A stretch of 64,000 bases of DNA. It comes from Flagellimonas abyssi. GTDB taxonomy: Bacteria > Bacteroidota > Bacteroidia > Flavobacteriales > Flavobacteriaceae. A program made the position numbers and the translations under genes. Positions 19,055 through 28,782 of the stretch are shown here, piece after piece. The notes beneath the pieces are model-generated. The model was not told where the DNA came from and ran no database searches. It worked only from the letters and a program-made list of their open reading frames with translations. How positions within the stretch are numbered: the stretch's first letter is position 1; each line of letters begins with the position of its first letter. The stretch is taken from positions 124,001-188,000 of the forward strand of contig NZ_JAHZSV010000003.1 in NCBI RefSeq assembly GCF_019457905.1, given 5' to 3'.

Positions 19055-21505
19055 CTATTCGTTCCTTAAGCTTTCTATCGGGTTGATGTTGGCCGTTTTG
19101 TATGTTCTTGCCCCGGTTACGGCCATGGCAATAACGGCCATCCCGATTCCACTTGCCAAGAATACCCACCAACTTAGTTCGGTCTTATACGCGAAGCTTT
19201 CTATCCATTCCTGCACCAAATACCACGATATGGGCACTGCAACAGCAAAGGCAACCGCTACAAGAATCAAAAATTCCTTGCACAATAAAATATTCAATTG
19301 GGCCAGATTGGCACCCAATACTTTTCGCACCCCTATTTCTTTGACCCTTCTTTCAGTGGTATAAACGACTAGGCCCATAAGTCCCAAACAACTGATCAAT
19401 ATGGCCAGGCCTGTGGCCCATTTTAAAAGCTGTACGGTACTTCTTTCCCTTCGGTAAAAGCCTTCCACCAATTCGTCCATGAACTCTACCTGTATCTCTT
19501 GATCGGGATAAACCGAAGCCCATGCCTGTTCTACGCCTTCAATGGTTTCGTTCCAATTATCGGTATTATTGCCAAGGTCAAAATGAATGGCATTAAAACT
19601 GGAATAATTGCTGTTGCCCCAATCCCCGGTCAGGGCCAATGGTTTAATGTCCGACCTTAACGACCTTTGGTTAAAATCTCGCATTAGTCCCACTACCGGA
19701 ATTTGTGTGCTGTCCATCTTTAGAAAAGTGCCCACGACCTCAGCGGGATCTTGAAAGCCCAAAGCCTTGGCAAACCTTTCGTTTACAATGTACTCCTTTA
19801 CACTGTCGTTCAATCTTTCCCTGCCCGCCAATAGGGGTATTCCGTAGGTTTTAAGATAGGTTATGTCCCCCCAGAGCATTTCGGTTTCTTGGTGCATCTC
19901 GTTTTCTTCCTTGAAATAGGTCAAAATTGTGGAGGATATATTGTTGGAAGTGGGTGGGTTTCCGCCCCAGCTTACTTTGGAAAGTCCCTTTATCTTCTCC
20001 ATTTGGGAAAACAACCTTTCTTTTTTTACTTCGGACTTATCGTTCCATGGAAGGCGCACATAGGCCACCGCCTCGGTCTTGATGCCCATGTCCTTGTTCA
20101 TGACAAAATGCAGTTGTTTGGTGACCAACATCGTTGCTATTACAAATACTTGGGCGACCACAAATTGAAAAACCGTAAGGGTCTTGCGCAAACGCGTGCC
20201 TTTGTCTCCTTTTGTAAACTGTCCCTTTAGCACGGCAACCGGTCTAAACTTCGAAAGCACAAATGCGGGATAGAAGCCCGATAATATACTTACAATGGTC
20301 ACCAACAAAATAATTCCAAGTATCCCTTGCATACTATATAAAACGGAAAGGTCGATCCCACTTGGTAAAAACTCGGAAAACTGTTGCAACAGGAAAGGAG
20401 CCATCAAAAGAGATAGGAGCGTCGCCAGAACGGTCAATATGAAGGTCTCTCCCAAAAATTGGCGCACCACTTGCTTTTTGGAGCTCCCCAAGGTTTTTCG
20501 AATACCGATTTCCTTTGCGCGCGTGAGTGCTTGGGCCGAATTTAGGTTGATGAAGTTGGCGCAGCCCAACAACAATAAAAACAATGCTACAAAGGATAGG
20601 CTTGTCAAAACGGTCTTGCTGGCCACATGGTCGGAGTTGTTGAATGGGTAATCGCCGCTTTTGCCCCCAAAATGAATTTCAGGCAAGCTTTGCAGCACGA
20701 ACAACCTTTCATCATCCGCAGCCCAGGCTGCAGTGTTTTTGTGTTCTTTGGCCAAAGCATCCAATCGGGACCGTATGGCGGCCATATCGACCCCTTCTCT
20801 GACCTTGAAGAACAATTGATCTCCAGAGCTTGTGTTGTTCCACTGATCACTGGTCGCAATTTCTTTTTCGCCGAACATTTTTGCGGAGCTCATGGACATG
20901 AAATCCGTAAACTTGAAATCGGTGTTTTTTTCAAAATCAGCAACAACTCCCGAAACCTTCACATTGATGGAGTCGTTGTAGACCAAGGTGCTTCCAATCA
21001 CATCTGTAGGACTTTTTTTGGGGAAATATTTTGCTGCGGTATTCTTGGTCAGCACAACTTGTGCGGGTTCTGATAGTGCAGTTTGTGAATTGCCCGCCAG
21101 CCATTGGTAATCAAATAATTGAAAATAGCCCTCGTCGGCAAAAATACCATCGTTCACATTTTTGAGAATCACCTCCTGACTTTTGTTTTCAACTTTTGAA
21201 AAATTCGCGCTCATAAAAGGTGCCACCTCCTCAACTCCCGAAACCCCGTCCTTGAAGGTCTGCATCAAGGGAACAGGGACACCTCTATTGGTAAACTCAT
21301 CGTTTCCGGACTTGAAAAGCGATGTGACCCGATATATCCTATCCTTGTCCTTATGGAAGGTGTCGAACGAAAAATCGAAATAAATAATGGCCCCGATGAC
21401 CAATGCGGAGCAGAGGCCAATGGAAAGACCAACCACATTGATGAAGGAAAACAATTTGTTCTTTAAGATACTTCGCCAGGCTATTTTAAGATGATTGATC
21501 AACAT
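19055..21505 (-). CDS. ABC transporter permease, FtsX/MacB type (third from distal end)
   Basis: At 816 aa this is the longest permease in the array. It starts MLINHLKIAWRSILKNKLFS and ends NPIESLRNE. Coupling motifs are RAKEIGIRKTLGS near residue 327 and RVKEIGVRKVLGA near 718. The second periplasmic domain contains a Trp-rich stretch (SWGGNPPTSNN and WGDITYLKTYGIPLLAGRE). The gene is separated from the neighbours by 22-23 bp. No fusion to an ATPase domain is present, unlike E. coli MacB, so ATPase must be supplied by the two separate genes at the ends of the block. Confidence 0.92.
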   Translation of the reverse strand: MLINHLKIAWRSILKNKLFSFINVVGLSIGLCSALVIGAIIYFDFSFDTFHKDKDRIYRVTSLFKSGNDEFTNRGVPVPLMQTFKDGVSGVEEVAPFMSANFSKVENKSQEVILKNVNDGIFADEGYFQLFDYQWLAGNSQTALSEPAQVVLTKNTAAKYFPKKSPTDVIGSTLVYNDSINVKVSGVVADFEKNTDFKFTDFMSMSSAKMFGEKEIATSDQWNNTSSGDQLFFKVREGVDMAAIRSRLDALAKEHKNTAAWAADDERLFVLQSLPEIHFGGKSGDYPFNNSDHVASKTVLTSLSFVALFLLLLGCANFINLNSAQALTRAKEIGIRKTLGSSKKQVVRQFLGETFILTVLATLLSLLMAPFLLQQFSEFLPSGIDLSVLYSMQGILGIILLVTIVSILSGFYPAFVLSKFRPVAVLKGQFTKGDKGTRLRKTLTVFQFVVAQVFVIATMLVTKQLHFVMNKDMGIKTEAVAYVRLPWNDKSEVKKERLFSQMEKIKGLSKVSWGGNPPTSNNISSTILTYFKEENEMHQETEMLWGDITYLKTYGIPLLAGRERLNDSVKEYIVNERFAKALGFQDPAEVVGTFLKMDSTQIPVVGLMRDFNQRSLRSDIKPLALTGDWGNSNYSSFNAIHFDLGNNTDNWNETIEGVEQAWASVYPDQEIQVEFMDELVEGFYRRERSTVQLLKWATGLAILISCLGLMGLVVYTTERRVKEIGVRKVLGANLAQLNILLCKEFLILVAVAFAVAVPISWYLVQEWIESFAYKTELSWWVFLASGIGMAVIAMAVTGARTYKTANINPIESLRNE

Positions 21506-21527
21506 GTGCTTTGCTTTTTGTGGTTGG

Positions 21528-23960
21528 TTATTCTGTTCGTAAGCTTTTGACGGGATTCACTACGGCCGCCTTAATACTTTGGTAACTAACGGTTACTATG
21601 GCAACTCCAATGGCCAATAATGCGGACAGGGCAAATATCCACCATGGTATCTCTATTCGGTACGAGAAGTCCTGAAGCCATCGGTCCATGGCATACCACC
21701 CCAAGGGCAATGCAATAACTATGGCTAGTCCGACCAATTTTAAAAAGTCCGCGGACAACCGGTAGACAATCTGTCCGACACCCGCGCCCAAAACCTTTCT
21801 CACTCCGATTTCCTTCACCCGTTTTTGGGCATTGAAAGCAGCAAGCCCAAGCAGGCCCAAGCAGGCTATTACGATGGACAGCAAGGTGAAAACCATGAAG
21901 ATCTGCCCCAATCGCTGCTCCGCTTCATAACTATTGTTGAAGGAATCGTCCATAAAATAATGTTCAAAGGGCTGTGTAGGTGCCATCTCCCTCCATATAT
22001 TCTCCACTGCTGCCACGGTTCTTGTCACATCTCCTCCTTCGAGCTTGATGGCCAAATTATCCGGATTTCCGCCGCCATTGAAAAGAGCCAGGGCCCCTAC
22101 CTCTTCCTTAAGTGTCTCAAAATGAAAATTCTTGACCACTCCGACTACGGTCGACAAAGACCCGTTCTCAAAGTCATTGACAAATTGGGTTCCAATAACA
22201 CTTTCAGGAGTTTTTCCCAAAACGGCCACAGCTTTTTCATTTAATATGACCGCAGATGAATCGGTCGGGAATTTTGTCACATCAAAGTCCCTTCCATAAA
22301 CAAGGGAAAGGTTGATTGTGGAGATATAATCATCGTCAACATTCCATTGCTGCATATTGATGGATCTTTCTTGGCTCCTATCCTCTGCCAGCATATAGGT
22401 TCCGCTGCTGCGCGAGGATGGCGTGGGCAGGTAACTGCTCAACGTTGCCGTGTTCACCTGACTTAACCGAAGTACTGCATCTTTGAACGCCTGTCTTTTT
22501 CCTTCAAGGCCATTAACACCACCTATGATCAATACTTGGTTTTTTCCATAACCGAGGTCTTTCCCCTGTATAAAACGCAGTTGCTGAAATACCGTTAGGG
22601 TCCCCATAATCAGAAATACGGATATACTAAATTGAAGTATGACCAATGCATTTCTTACCCTACCGCCTCCAATGGAGTTGTCCCCTTGACCTTTCAGTAC
22701 TTTTGCGGCAACAAAACGCGACATGAAGAATGCGGGGTAACTTCCAGAGAACAGACCAAGGACCAATGCTGCTACGATCAAAATCAACCAAAAAACAGGA
22801 TTGGCATAGGGTATGGACAATTCTTTCCCGGCAAGGTCATTGTACAGTGGCATGACAAGGGCCGCGATCAACAAGGCAAAAATCAATGAGCCCACGGCGA
22901 TCAGTCCGGATTCGGTCAAAAACTGGCCGATTAATCCACTACGCTGGGATCCCAATGTTTTTCGGATACCCACTTCTTTTGACCGTTTAAGGGAATGGGC
23001 CGTGGACAGGTTCATGAAATTCACGCTAGCCAACACCAAAAGTATCAAAGCGATTGCCCCAAGGATGTACACATTCTTGATATCGCTGACAGTGCTGAAC
23101 TCCGGGCTTCTTTTGGAGTATAAATGAATATCCTTTAAGGGAATGGTGGAATAGTTAATGTAATTCCCCGACTCCAAAAATTGTTGTTCGGTGATACCGG
23201 GAAAGAATTTTTGTGCATAAGGAATAACATACCTCCCGACCATGGCCTGCATTTGGTCCTGAATGTCTTCGCCAGAAACACCTGGGGTTAACTTTACGAA
23301 CGTATAGTAGTTGTGACTGCCCCATTCTGCCTGTAGAGCATCTTCATAACCGGACATGGCCAAAAAAATGGGTTTGTCCTTAAATATCGAGTTCTTTGGT
23401 AGGTCTTCCAATACCCCTGAGACCGTATAAACATCCTCATCATTGATTATCAGTGTTTTTCCGACTGCTTGATCAATAGGAAAATGTTTTTCTGCAGCAG
23501 TACGTGTCATAACCAATGTATTGGGCTCCACTAATGCCGTATGTCTATCCCCGTACAAAAGATCGATTCCGAACATATCAAAAAACGTGGAGTCGGCATA
23601 CGAAACATGGGACTCCCTAACGTTATCCATTTCATCTTGTGGTCGAATAAATACGCTCCCAATATTTCTGAACCTTGTGGCCATTTCAACTTGTGGGATG
23701 TCGTTTACCATTGCCCGGGCCATGGGTGCGGATATCTCCGAAACATTTTCTTCGGCGCCCCCAAATTTCGTGTCGGCATTAATACGATAAATGCGTTCCG
23801 CATCCGTGAACATGATATCGTGGTTAAGATCGTCCCAAATGTAAAGGCCGAGTAAAAGCCCACCAGCCATTCCTATTGCTAATCCAAATATGTTAAGGAA
23901 GGTGAAGAATGGCTGCTTTTTTAGGCTTCTCCATGCTATTTTGATGTTGTTTTTGAACAT
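21528..23960 (-). CDS. ABC transporter permease, FtsX/MacB type (fourth from distal end)
   Basis: An 810-aa double-domain permease that starts MFKNNIKIAWRSLKKQPFFT and ends NPVKSLRTE. Coupling motifs are RSKEVGIRKTLGS near residue 324 and RVKEIGVRKVLGA near 712. The sequence DPKxFxxxD-type periplasmic ligand motifs are not evident. Its upstream leader (23961-23981) carries the AATCAATCAAAAAACGA element that recurs before several of the permeases. Confidence 0.92.
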   Translation of the reverse strand: MFKNNIKIAWRSLKKQPFFTFLNIFGLAIGMAGGLLLGLYIWDDLNHDIMFTDAERIYRINADTKFGGAEENVSEISAPMARAMVNDIPQVEMATRFRNIGSVFIRPQDEMDNVRESHVSYADSTFFDMFGIDLLYGDRHTALVEPNTLVMTRTAAEKHFPIDQAVGKTLIINDEDVYTVSGVLEDLPKNSIFKDKPIFLAMSGYEDALQAEWGSHNYYTFVKLTPGVSGEDIQDQMQAMVGRYVIPYAQKFFPGITEQQFLESGNYINYSTIPLKDIHLYSKRSPEFSTVSDIKNVYILGAIALILLVLASVNFMNLSTAHSLKRSKEVGIRKTLGSQRSGLIGQFLTESGLIAVGSLIFALLIAALVMPLYNDLAGKELSIPYANPVFWLILIVAALVLGLFSGSYPAFFMSRFVAAKVLKGQGDNSIGGGRVRNALVILQFSISVFLIMGTLTVFQQLRFIQGKDLGYGKNQVLIIGGVNGLEGKRQAFKDAVLRLSQVNTATLSSYLPTPSSRSSGTYMLAEDRSQERSINMQQWNVDDDYISTINLSLVYGRDFDVTKFPTDSSAVILNEKAVAVLGKTPESVIGTQFVNDFENGSLSTVVGVVKNFHFETLKEEVGALALFNGGGNPDNLAIKLEGGDVTRTVAAVENIWREMAPTQPFEHYFMDDSFNNSYEAEQRLGQIFMVFTLLSIVIACLGLLGLAAFNAQKRVKEIGVRKVLGAGVGQIVYRLSADFLKLVGLAIVIALPLGWYAMDRWLQDFSYRIEIPWWIFALSALLAIGVAIVTVSYQSIKAAVVNPVKSLRTE

Positions 23961-23981
23961 GATTCTCGTTTTTTGATTGAT

Positions 23982-26348
23982 TTATTCAGTTCTAAGGCTC
24001 TTTATTGGATTTGCACTGGCCGCTCTAATGGCATGGTAACCAATCGTTAATATGGCGGCCGACAAAGTTCCTAATGTGGCCAAAACGAATATCCACCATG
24101 ACATGGGGGCCCTATAAGCAAAGTTTTCCAACCATTTGTCCATAAACCAGTATGCAAATGGTGAGGCTAAGCAAATGGCAAAAAGCACCAGTTTTAAGAA
24201 ATCCTTGGATAATAATGTGGTCACGTTTTCTACCGAAGCGCCCAATACTTTTCTAATCCCGATTTCTTTTCTTCGTTGCAATGCCGTGAAAGTGGCCAAG
24301 CCGAAAAGTCCCATTACCGCAATCAACATGGCAAAGCCCGTAAAGACTCCAAAAATCTTTGCCAAACGGTCTTCTGCTTTATACTGTGAGTCAAAAACAT
24401 CGTCGAGAAAATAATATTCGAATGGCTGCTCGTTGTCATATTTCTGATATTTGGCCTTTAGTCCATCCAACATTGTTGGAATATTGGTTTTCGGTCCAAC
24501 CTTGGCATAGAGCACCCCTCCTTTTTCAAGCCATTTGTAAGAAGGGTCATTCTTTATGAACAGGCATAACGCGCCTATCTTGTGGTGCAGCGAAGAGTAA
24601 TTAAAATCTTTCAAAACACCTTTGATTTCATACTGACCATTAATTTTTTGATGAACTGGATCTTCTTCTAGGTTTAATCTGGCAACAGCTGCTTGATTAA
24701 TTATCACGGCAGATCTATCCCCCATTTTTATAATGGAGTCTTTAGGAGGAATTGCCCAAGAAAGGCCCATCATTGAAACAAAGTCTTTGTTTATGGTAAG
24801 CGTTGGCAAAAAAATCATCTCATCGCTATTATCGCTTTGGACGCCCATCATGTTATGGCCTTTGTAAAGTGGTAGAATTCCAGAGCTGGTTTCCACTATT
24901 CCCGGAAGTGAACCGACTTCCTCCTGAAATGCACCAAAGTGTTTACCGAGCTTTTCGGAAAATGGAAGCATTACAATATTTTCCCTATTTACGCCTGTAT
25001 CGGCGTGCCTGAAATAATCCAGCTGCCTATCCATTACAAATGCACAAATAATAAGGGCTACCGATATACCGAACTGGAAAACAGTGAAAAACTTTCTTAG
25101 CGCTATTCCTCCTTGCTGCTTGCTCAATTTTCCCTGTAGTACCGCAATGGGCTTAAACGAGGAAAGTAAAATGGCGGGATATGCAGCTGCCAAAAATATG
25201 GTCAGTAACAGGAGCAATACAAGTGACATTAGCATTTCGGGGCTAAAAATGAATGCGTTGTCCACTTGGACCCCTAAAAGCTCAAAGAATTTAGGTTGTA
25301 GTGTAAGACATAAAAAATAGCCCAAAACGAACGATATGATCGTGTAAAGCGCGGATTCGAAATAGAATTGTTGTGCAATGGCCCTTCTGGGTGCTCCCAT
25401 TACTTTTCTGACTCCGACCTCCTTTGAACGTGTTGTAGAGCGGGCAGTGGACAAGCTTGCATAGTTTACCAATGCCAATATCAAAATCAAAAGGGCTACC
25501 AATGGAAATATGCCAATGTATTTGTTTTTAGCCCAATCCTCACCTAAATGTAGACTCTGTAGTGGCCTCAACAGGTATTTTTTTTGGACATCATCACCTG
25601 CGTTCTTTCCAAAGGAATTTAGCAGGCCTGCCTCGACCATTTTAGGGTCGGCCGATTCATCCAACAGGAAAAGTGTGGTGAAGTTCAAGTGCCCTTGTTC
25701 AATATCCTCCTTATATTTTTCCATTCCCAACATACTGGAAATGGGCAGGATAAAATCAAAACCTATGCTTGAATTCGAAGGTGGGTCGGCTGAGACCCCT
25801 GTAACGGTAAATATCTCATCACCAAAAAGCTGTAGTGGTCTTCCAATAGGATCGCTGTCTGCAAAATACTTTGTGGCCGTCCTTTCGGAAATAACAATAC
25901 TGTTGGGATTGGCCAACACCTCTCCTTTGTTGCCCTTTATCAGATTAAAACTGAAGAACTCAAAAAAGTTTGGGTCTGCGAACAAAACCTTATCCTCGGA
26001 AAACTTTAACGAAGGGTTCTCTGTATTGGTAACCATAACATTTTCGGAAACCTTTTGATATCTTAGGTATTCTTGGATTCCTGCTACACTTCCTTTACCT
26101 TCCGGGGCATCGGAATAATCCAAATACGGTATATGGATGGGGTCCTTACCAAAGGTTATCTTAGTTTCCGCTTGATAAATGTTACTGGCATCGTCATGAA
26201 ACTTGTCATAGCTCAGCTCATGGCCAACATAAAGAACTATCAGCATACAGGCGGCAAGGGACATGGATAGGCCGACAATGTTTATTGTTGAATAAACCTT
26301 GCTCCTAACAAGCCCTCTCCATGCTATTTTTAGATAGTTCTTGATCAT
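23982..26348 (-). CDS. ABC transporter permease, FtsX/MacB type (fifth from distal end)
   Basis: A 788-aa permease, the shortest of the eight, starting MIKNYLKIAWRGLVRSKVYS and ending NPIKSLRTE. Coupling motifs are RSKEVGVRKVMGA near residue 304 and RRKEIGIRKVLGA near 687. It starts only 10 bp after the stop codon of the gene upstream (26359), so translational coupling is likely, and it lacks the A-rich leader repeat found before other copies. Domain order is TM1, periplasmic domain, three-helix FtsX block, short linker, TM, second periplasmic domain, three-helix FtsX block. Confidence 0.92.
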   Translation of the reverse strand: MIKNYLKIAWRGLVRSKVYSTINIVGLSMSLAACMLIVLYVGHELSYDKFHDDASNIYQAETKITFGKDPIHIPYLDYSDAPEGKGSVAGIQEYLRYQKVSENVMVTNTENPSLKFSEDKVLFADPNFFEFFSFNLIKGNKGEVLANPNSIVISERTATKYFADSDPIGRPLQLFGDEIFTVTGVSADPPSNSSIGFDFILPISSMLGMEKYKEDIEQGHLNFTTLFLLDESADPKMVEAGLLNSFGKNAGDDVQKKYLLRPLQSLHLGEDWAKNKYIGIFPLVALLILILALVNYASLSTARSTTRSKEVGVRKVMGAPRRAIAQQFYFESALYTIISFVLGYFLCLTLQPKFFELLGVQVDNAFIFSPEMLMSLVLLLLLTIFLAAAYPAILLSSFKPIAVLQGKLSKQQGGIALRKFFTVFQFGISVALIICAFVMDRQLDYFRHADTGVNRENIVMLPFSEKLGKHFGAFQEEVGSLPGIVETSSGILPLYKGHNMMGVQSDNSDEMIFLPTLTINKDFVSMMGLSWAIPPKDSIIKMGDRSAVIINQAAVARLNLEEDPVHQKINGQYEIKGVLKDFNYSSLHHKIGALCLFIKNDPSYKWLEKGGVLYAKVGPKTNIPTMLDGLKAKYQKYDNEQPFEYYFLDDVFDSQYKAEDRLAKIFGVFTGFAMLIAVMGLFGLATFTALQRRKEIGIRKVLGASVENVTTLLSKDFLKLVLFAICLASPFAYWFMDKWLENFAYRAPMSWWIFVLATLGTLSAAILTIGYHAIRAASANPIKSLRTE

Positions 26349-26358
26349 GATCCTGTTC

Positions 26359-28758
26359 TTATTCCGTTCTCAAACTTTTGACCGGGTTGGATTTTGCCGC
26401 CCGTATGGCCTGAAAACTTACCGTGAGCACCGTTACCGCGAGGGCTCCGAGCATGGCCAAGCCAAAAATCCACCATTTCAAAATCACCCTGTACGGATAT
26501 TCTTGCAACCATCCGTTCATTACATAATAGGCAATGGGCACCGCGATAAAACAGGAGATAATCACAAGTTTTAAAAAGTCCTTGGACAACATGTTCCAAA
26601 CATTAAATACCGATGCGCCCAGCACTTTTCGCACCCCTATCTCCTTGGTGCGCTGTTCCGCAACAAAAGAGGTGAGACCAAATAGTCCCAAACAGCTTAT
26701 TAAAATGGCAAGTGCGGTGAAAATACCGGATAGGGTGCCAATCCGTTCTTCAGATGCAAATTTTTCAGCATATTCCTCGTCCACAAAATCGTATTGAAAG
26801 GGAATGTTCGGGAAATGCTCTTTGAATACCCTCTCGATTACTGCAATGTTCTGGCTTGCACTCTGGGATGGGTTCAATCTCATATTGTAATAGGAAGCAT
26901 TGCCGTATTTATCAAAAACGTACATGCCTTGTTTCACTGGTTCGTACGGCGACTGTGCGATCATGTCCTGAACCACGCCTATTATCTTTAAAGGTGGCGA
27001 TGGGTCTTCCTCATCATCGTCCTTAATAAACTTTCCTATTGGATTCTTGAGCCCCATATATTTCACGGCCGTTTCATTGATCAGCACGGCATTGGAGTCC
27101 GAGGGGAACTCCCGTGAAAAATCCCTTCCCTCCACAATCTTTAAGTTGAGACTTTTGGCATATTCAGGGGACACTTCGGTCCATGCCAGATCTTCTTGGA
27201 AACCTTCTGGTTTGCCCTCCCAAACAAATCCGCTCCGGTTGGACCAAATGTTAGTGGTCGGGGCGCTGGATGTGGACATTTCCACAACCGCTCCTGAATT
27301 GATGAATTCATCCCGCATCAATTCAAACTTGCCCGTAAAATCCTGGCTCATCGTCGGAATCTGGACCAGACCCTCCTTATCGTACCCAATGGGTCTGTTT
27401 TTAGCATAATTGATCTGTTGCATTACGATCACGGTTCCGATGATGAACGCTACGGAAACGGTAAACTGGACCACCACCAAAATCTTTCTTGGTAAACCGG
27501 AATGCTTGCCTGCCTTGAAAGTTCCCTTTAAGACATCCACTGGTCTGAACGAGGATAAATAAAGAGCAGGATAGCTGCCCGCCAAAAGAGCTGTGACCGT
27601 TATAAAGACCAAAGAAACACCCCAAAATGCAAGGGAGCCCCAAGGGAAGGATATTTCTTTTCTTGCCAAATTATTGAACCCGTTCAAGGACGCCACAACG
27701 ATCAATACAGCAATTGCAAAGGCAAATGATACCACCAAAAAGGACTCGCCCAAAAACTGGTTGATCAATTGGGAGCGCTGAGACCCAATGGATTTTCTGA
27801 TCCCCACCTCCTTTGCCCTTTTCTCCGAACGGGCGGTACTGAGATTCATAAAATTGATACAGGCCAAAAGCAATACAAACCCTCCGATAATTCCGAACAG
27901 CCAAACATATTTGATTCGGCCCCCTGCTTGCTTCCCGTTTTCGAAACTGCTGCGCAGGTGCCAATCCTCCATTGGAAATAGAAACAATTGGGCGTTGAAT
28001 TCCCTGGAGTTTTCGTTCAGCTTCTGTTTTACCTCCAGAATTTTTGAGGTAACGGATTCCATGGTCGTATTGTCCGCAATCTGGACAAACATTTGAAACG
28101 AATTGTTCCCCCATTGATCTTCGGCATTTTTGATCCATTCGTTCACTGAGACATATTTATCCCATGGCATTATGAATTCTGTGTCATTAAAAGAGGCATT
28201 GAAAGGGAGGTCCTCGTAAACTGCCGTGACCATCATATCGTATTGGCTATTTACCTCGATTACCTTTCCAATCGGGTCTTCCTCCCCAAAAAGTGCTTTG
28301 GCGGTGGACTCGTTCAACATTATGGAGTTGATTTCCCGAACACCGTCCCTTTCTCCCTTCAAAATTTTTATATCAAGGATTTCGGGAGCTTCCCGCTGCA
28401 TAAAATTGCCTTCGCGAGAAATGCTTGTTTCCTTATATTTTAAATATTGGGAGGTGGTCCAAGAAGACATCACCAAATACTCAAAATTATCCATATAACC
28501 ATCCCTAAAAGCTTTCTCCAATGGTCTCGGGATAGCGGGCCCGGTTCCGGTTTCCCCATTGAACGTTTGGGATTGGAATATTTGGGCGATTTTGTCCTTA
28601 TTGGTGTTGTAATCGTTATAGCTCAGCTCATCTTGCACCCAAAGGCCGATAATGAGCGTTACCGCCATGCCCAACGCAAGACCTCCTACGTTGATTATGG
28701 TATAACCCTTGTTTTTTGCAAGGTTTCTCCAGGCGATTTTAATATAGTTCTTTAGCAT
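26359..28758 (-). CDS. ABC transporter permease, FtsX/MacB type (sixth from distal end)
   Basis: A 799-aa permease starting MLKNYIKIAWRNLAKNKGYT and ending NPVKSLRTE. Coupling motifs are RAKEVGIRKSIGS near residue 311 and RTKEIGVRKVLGA near 701. The first periplasmic domain is rich in acidic and amide residues (for example YNDYNTNKDK). Ten base pairs separate its stop from the next permease start. Its leader has the recurrent AATCAATCAAAAAAC element. Confidence 0.92.
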   Translation of the reverse strand: MLKNYIKIAWRNLAKNKGYTIINVGGLALGMAVTLIIGLWVQDELSYNDYNTNKDKIAQIFQSQTFNGETGTGPAIPRPLEKAFRDGYMDNFEYLVMSSWTTSQYLKYKETSISREGNFMQREAPEILDIKILKGERDGVREINSIMLNESTAKALFGEEDPIGKVIEVNSQYDMMVTAVYEDLPFNASFNDTEFIMPWDKYVSVNEWIKNAEDQWGNNSFQMFVQIADNTTMESVTSKILEVKQKLNENSREFNAQLFLFPMEDWHLRSSFENGKQAGGRIKYVWLFGIIGGFVLLLACINFMNLSTARSEKRAKEVGIRKSIGSQRSQLINQFLGESFLVVSFAFAIAVLIVVASLNGFNNLARKEISFPWGSLAFWGVSLVFITVTALLAGSYPALYLSSFRPVDVLKGTFKAGKHSGLPRKILVVVQFTVSVAFIIGTVIVMQQINYAKNRPIGYDKEGLVQIPTMSQDFTGKFELMRDEFINSGAVVEMSTSSAPTTNIWSNRSGFVWEGKPEGFQEDLAWTEVSPEYAKSLNLKIVEGRDFSREFPSDSNAVLINETAVKYMGLKNPIGKFIKDDDEEDPSPPLKIIGVVQDMIAQSPYEPVKQGMYVFDKYGNASYYNMRLNPSQSASQNIAVIERVFKEHFPNIPFQYDFVDEEYAEKFASEERIGTLSGIFTALAILISCLGLFGLTSFVAEQRTKEIGVRKVLGASVFNVWNMLSKDFLKLVIISCFIAVPIAYYVMNGWLQEYPYRVILKWWIFGLAMLGALAVTVLTVSFQAIRAAKSNPVKSLRTE

Positions 28759-28782
28759 GATCGATGGTGTTTTTTGATTGAT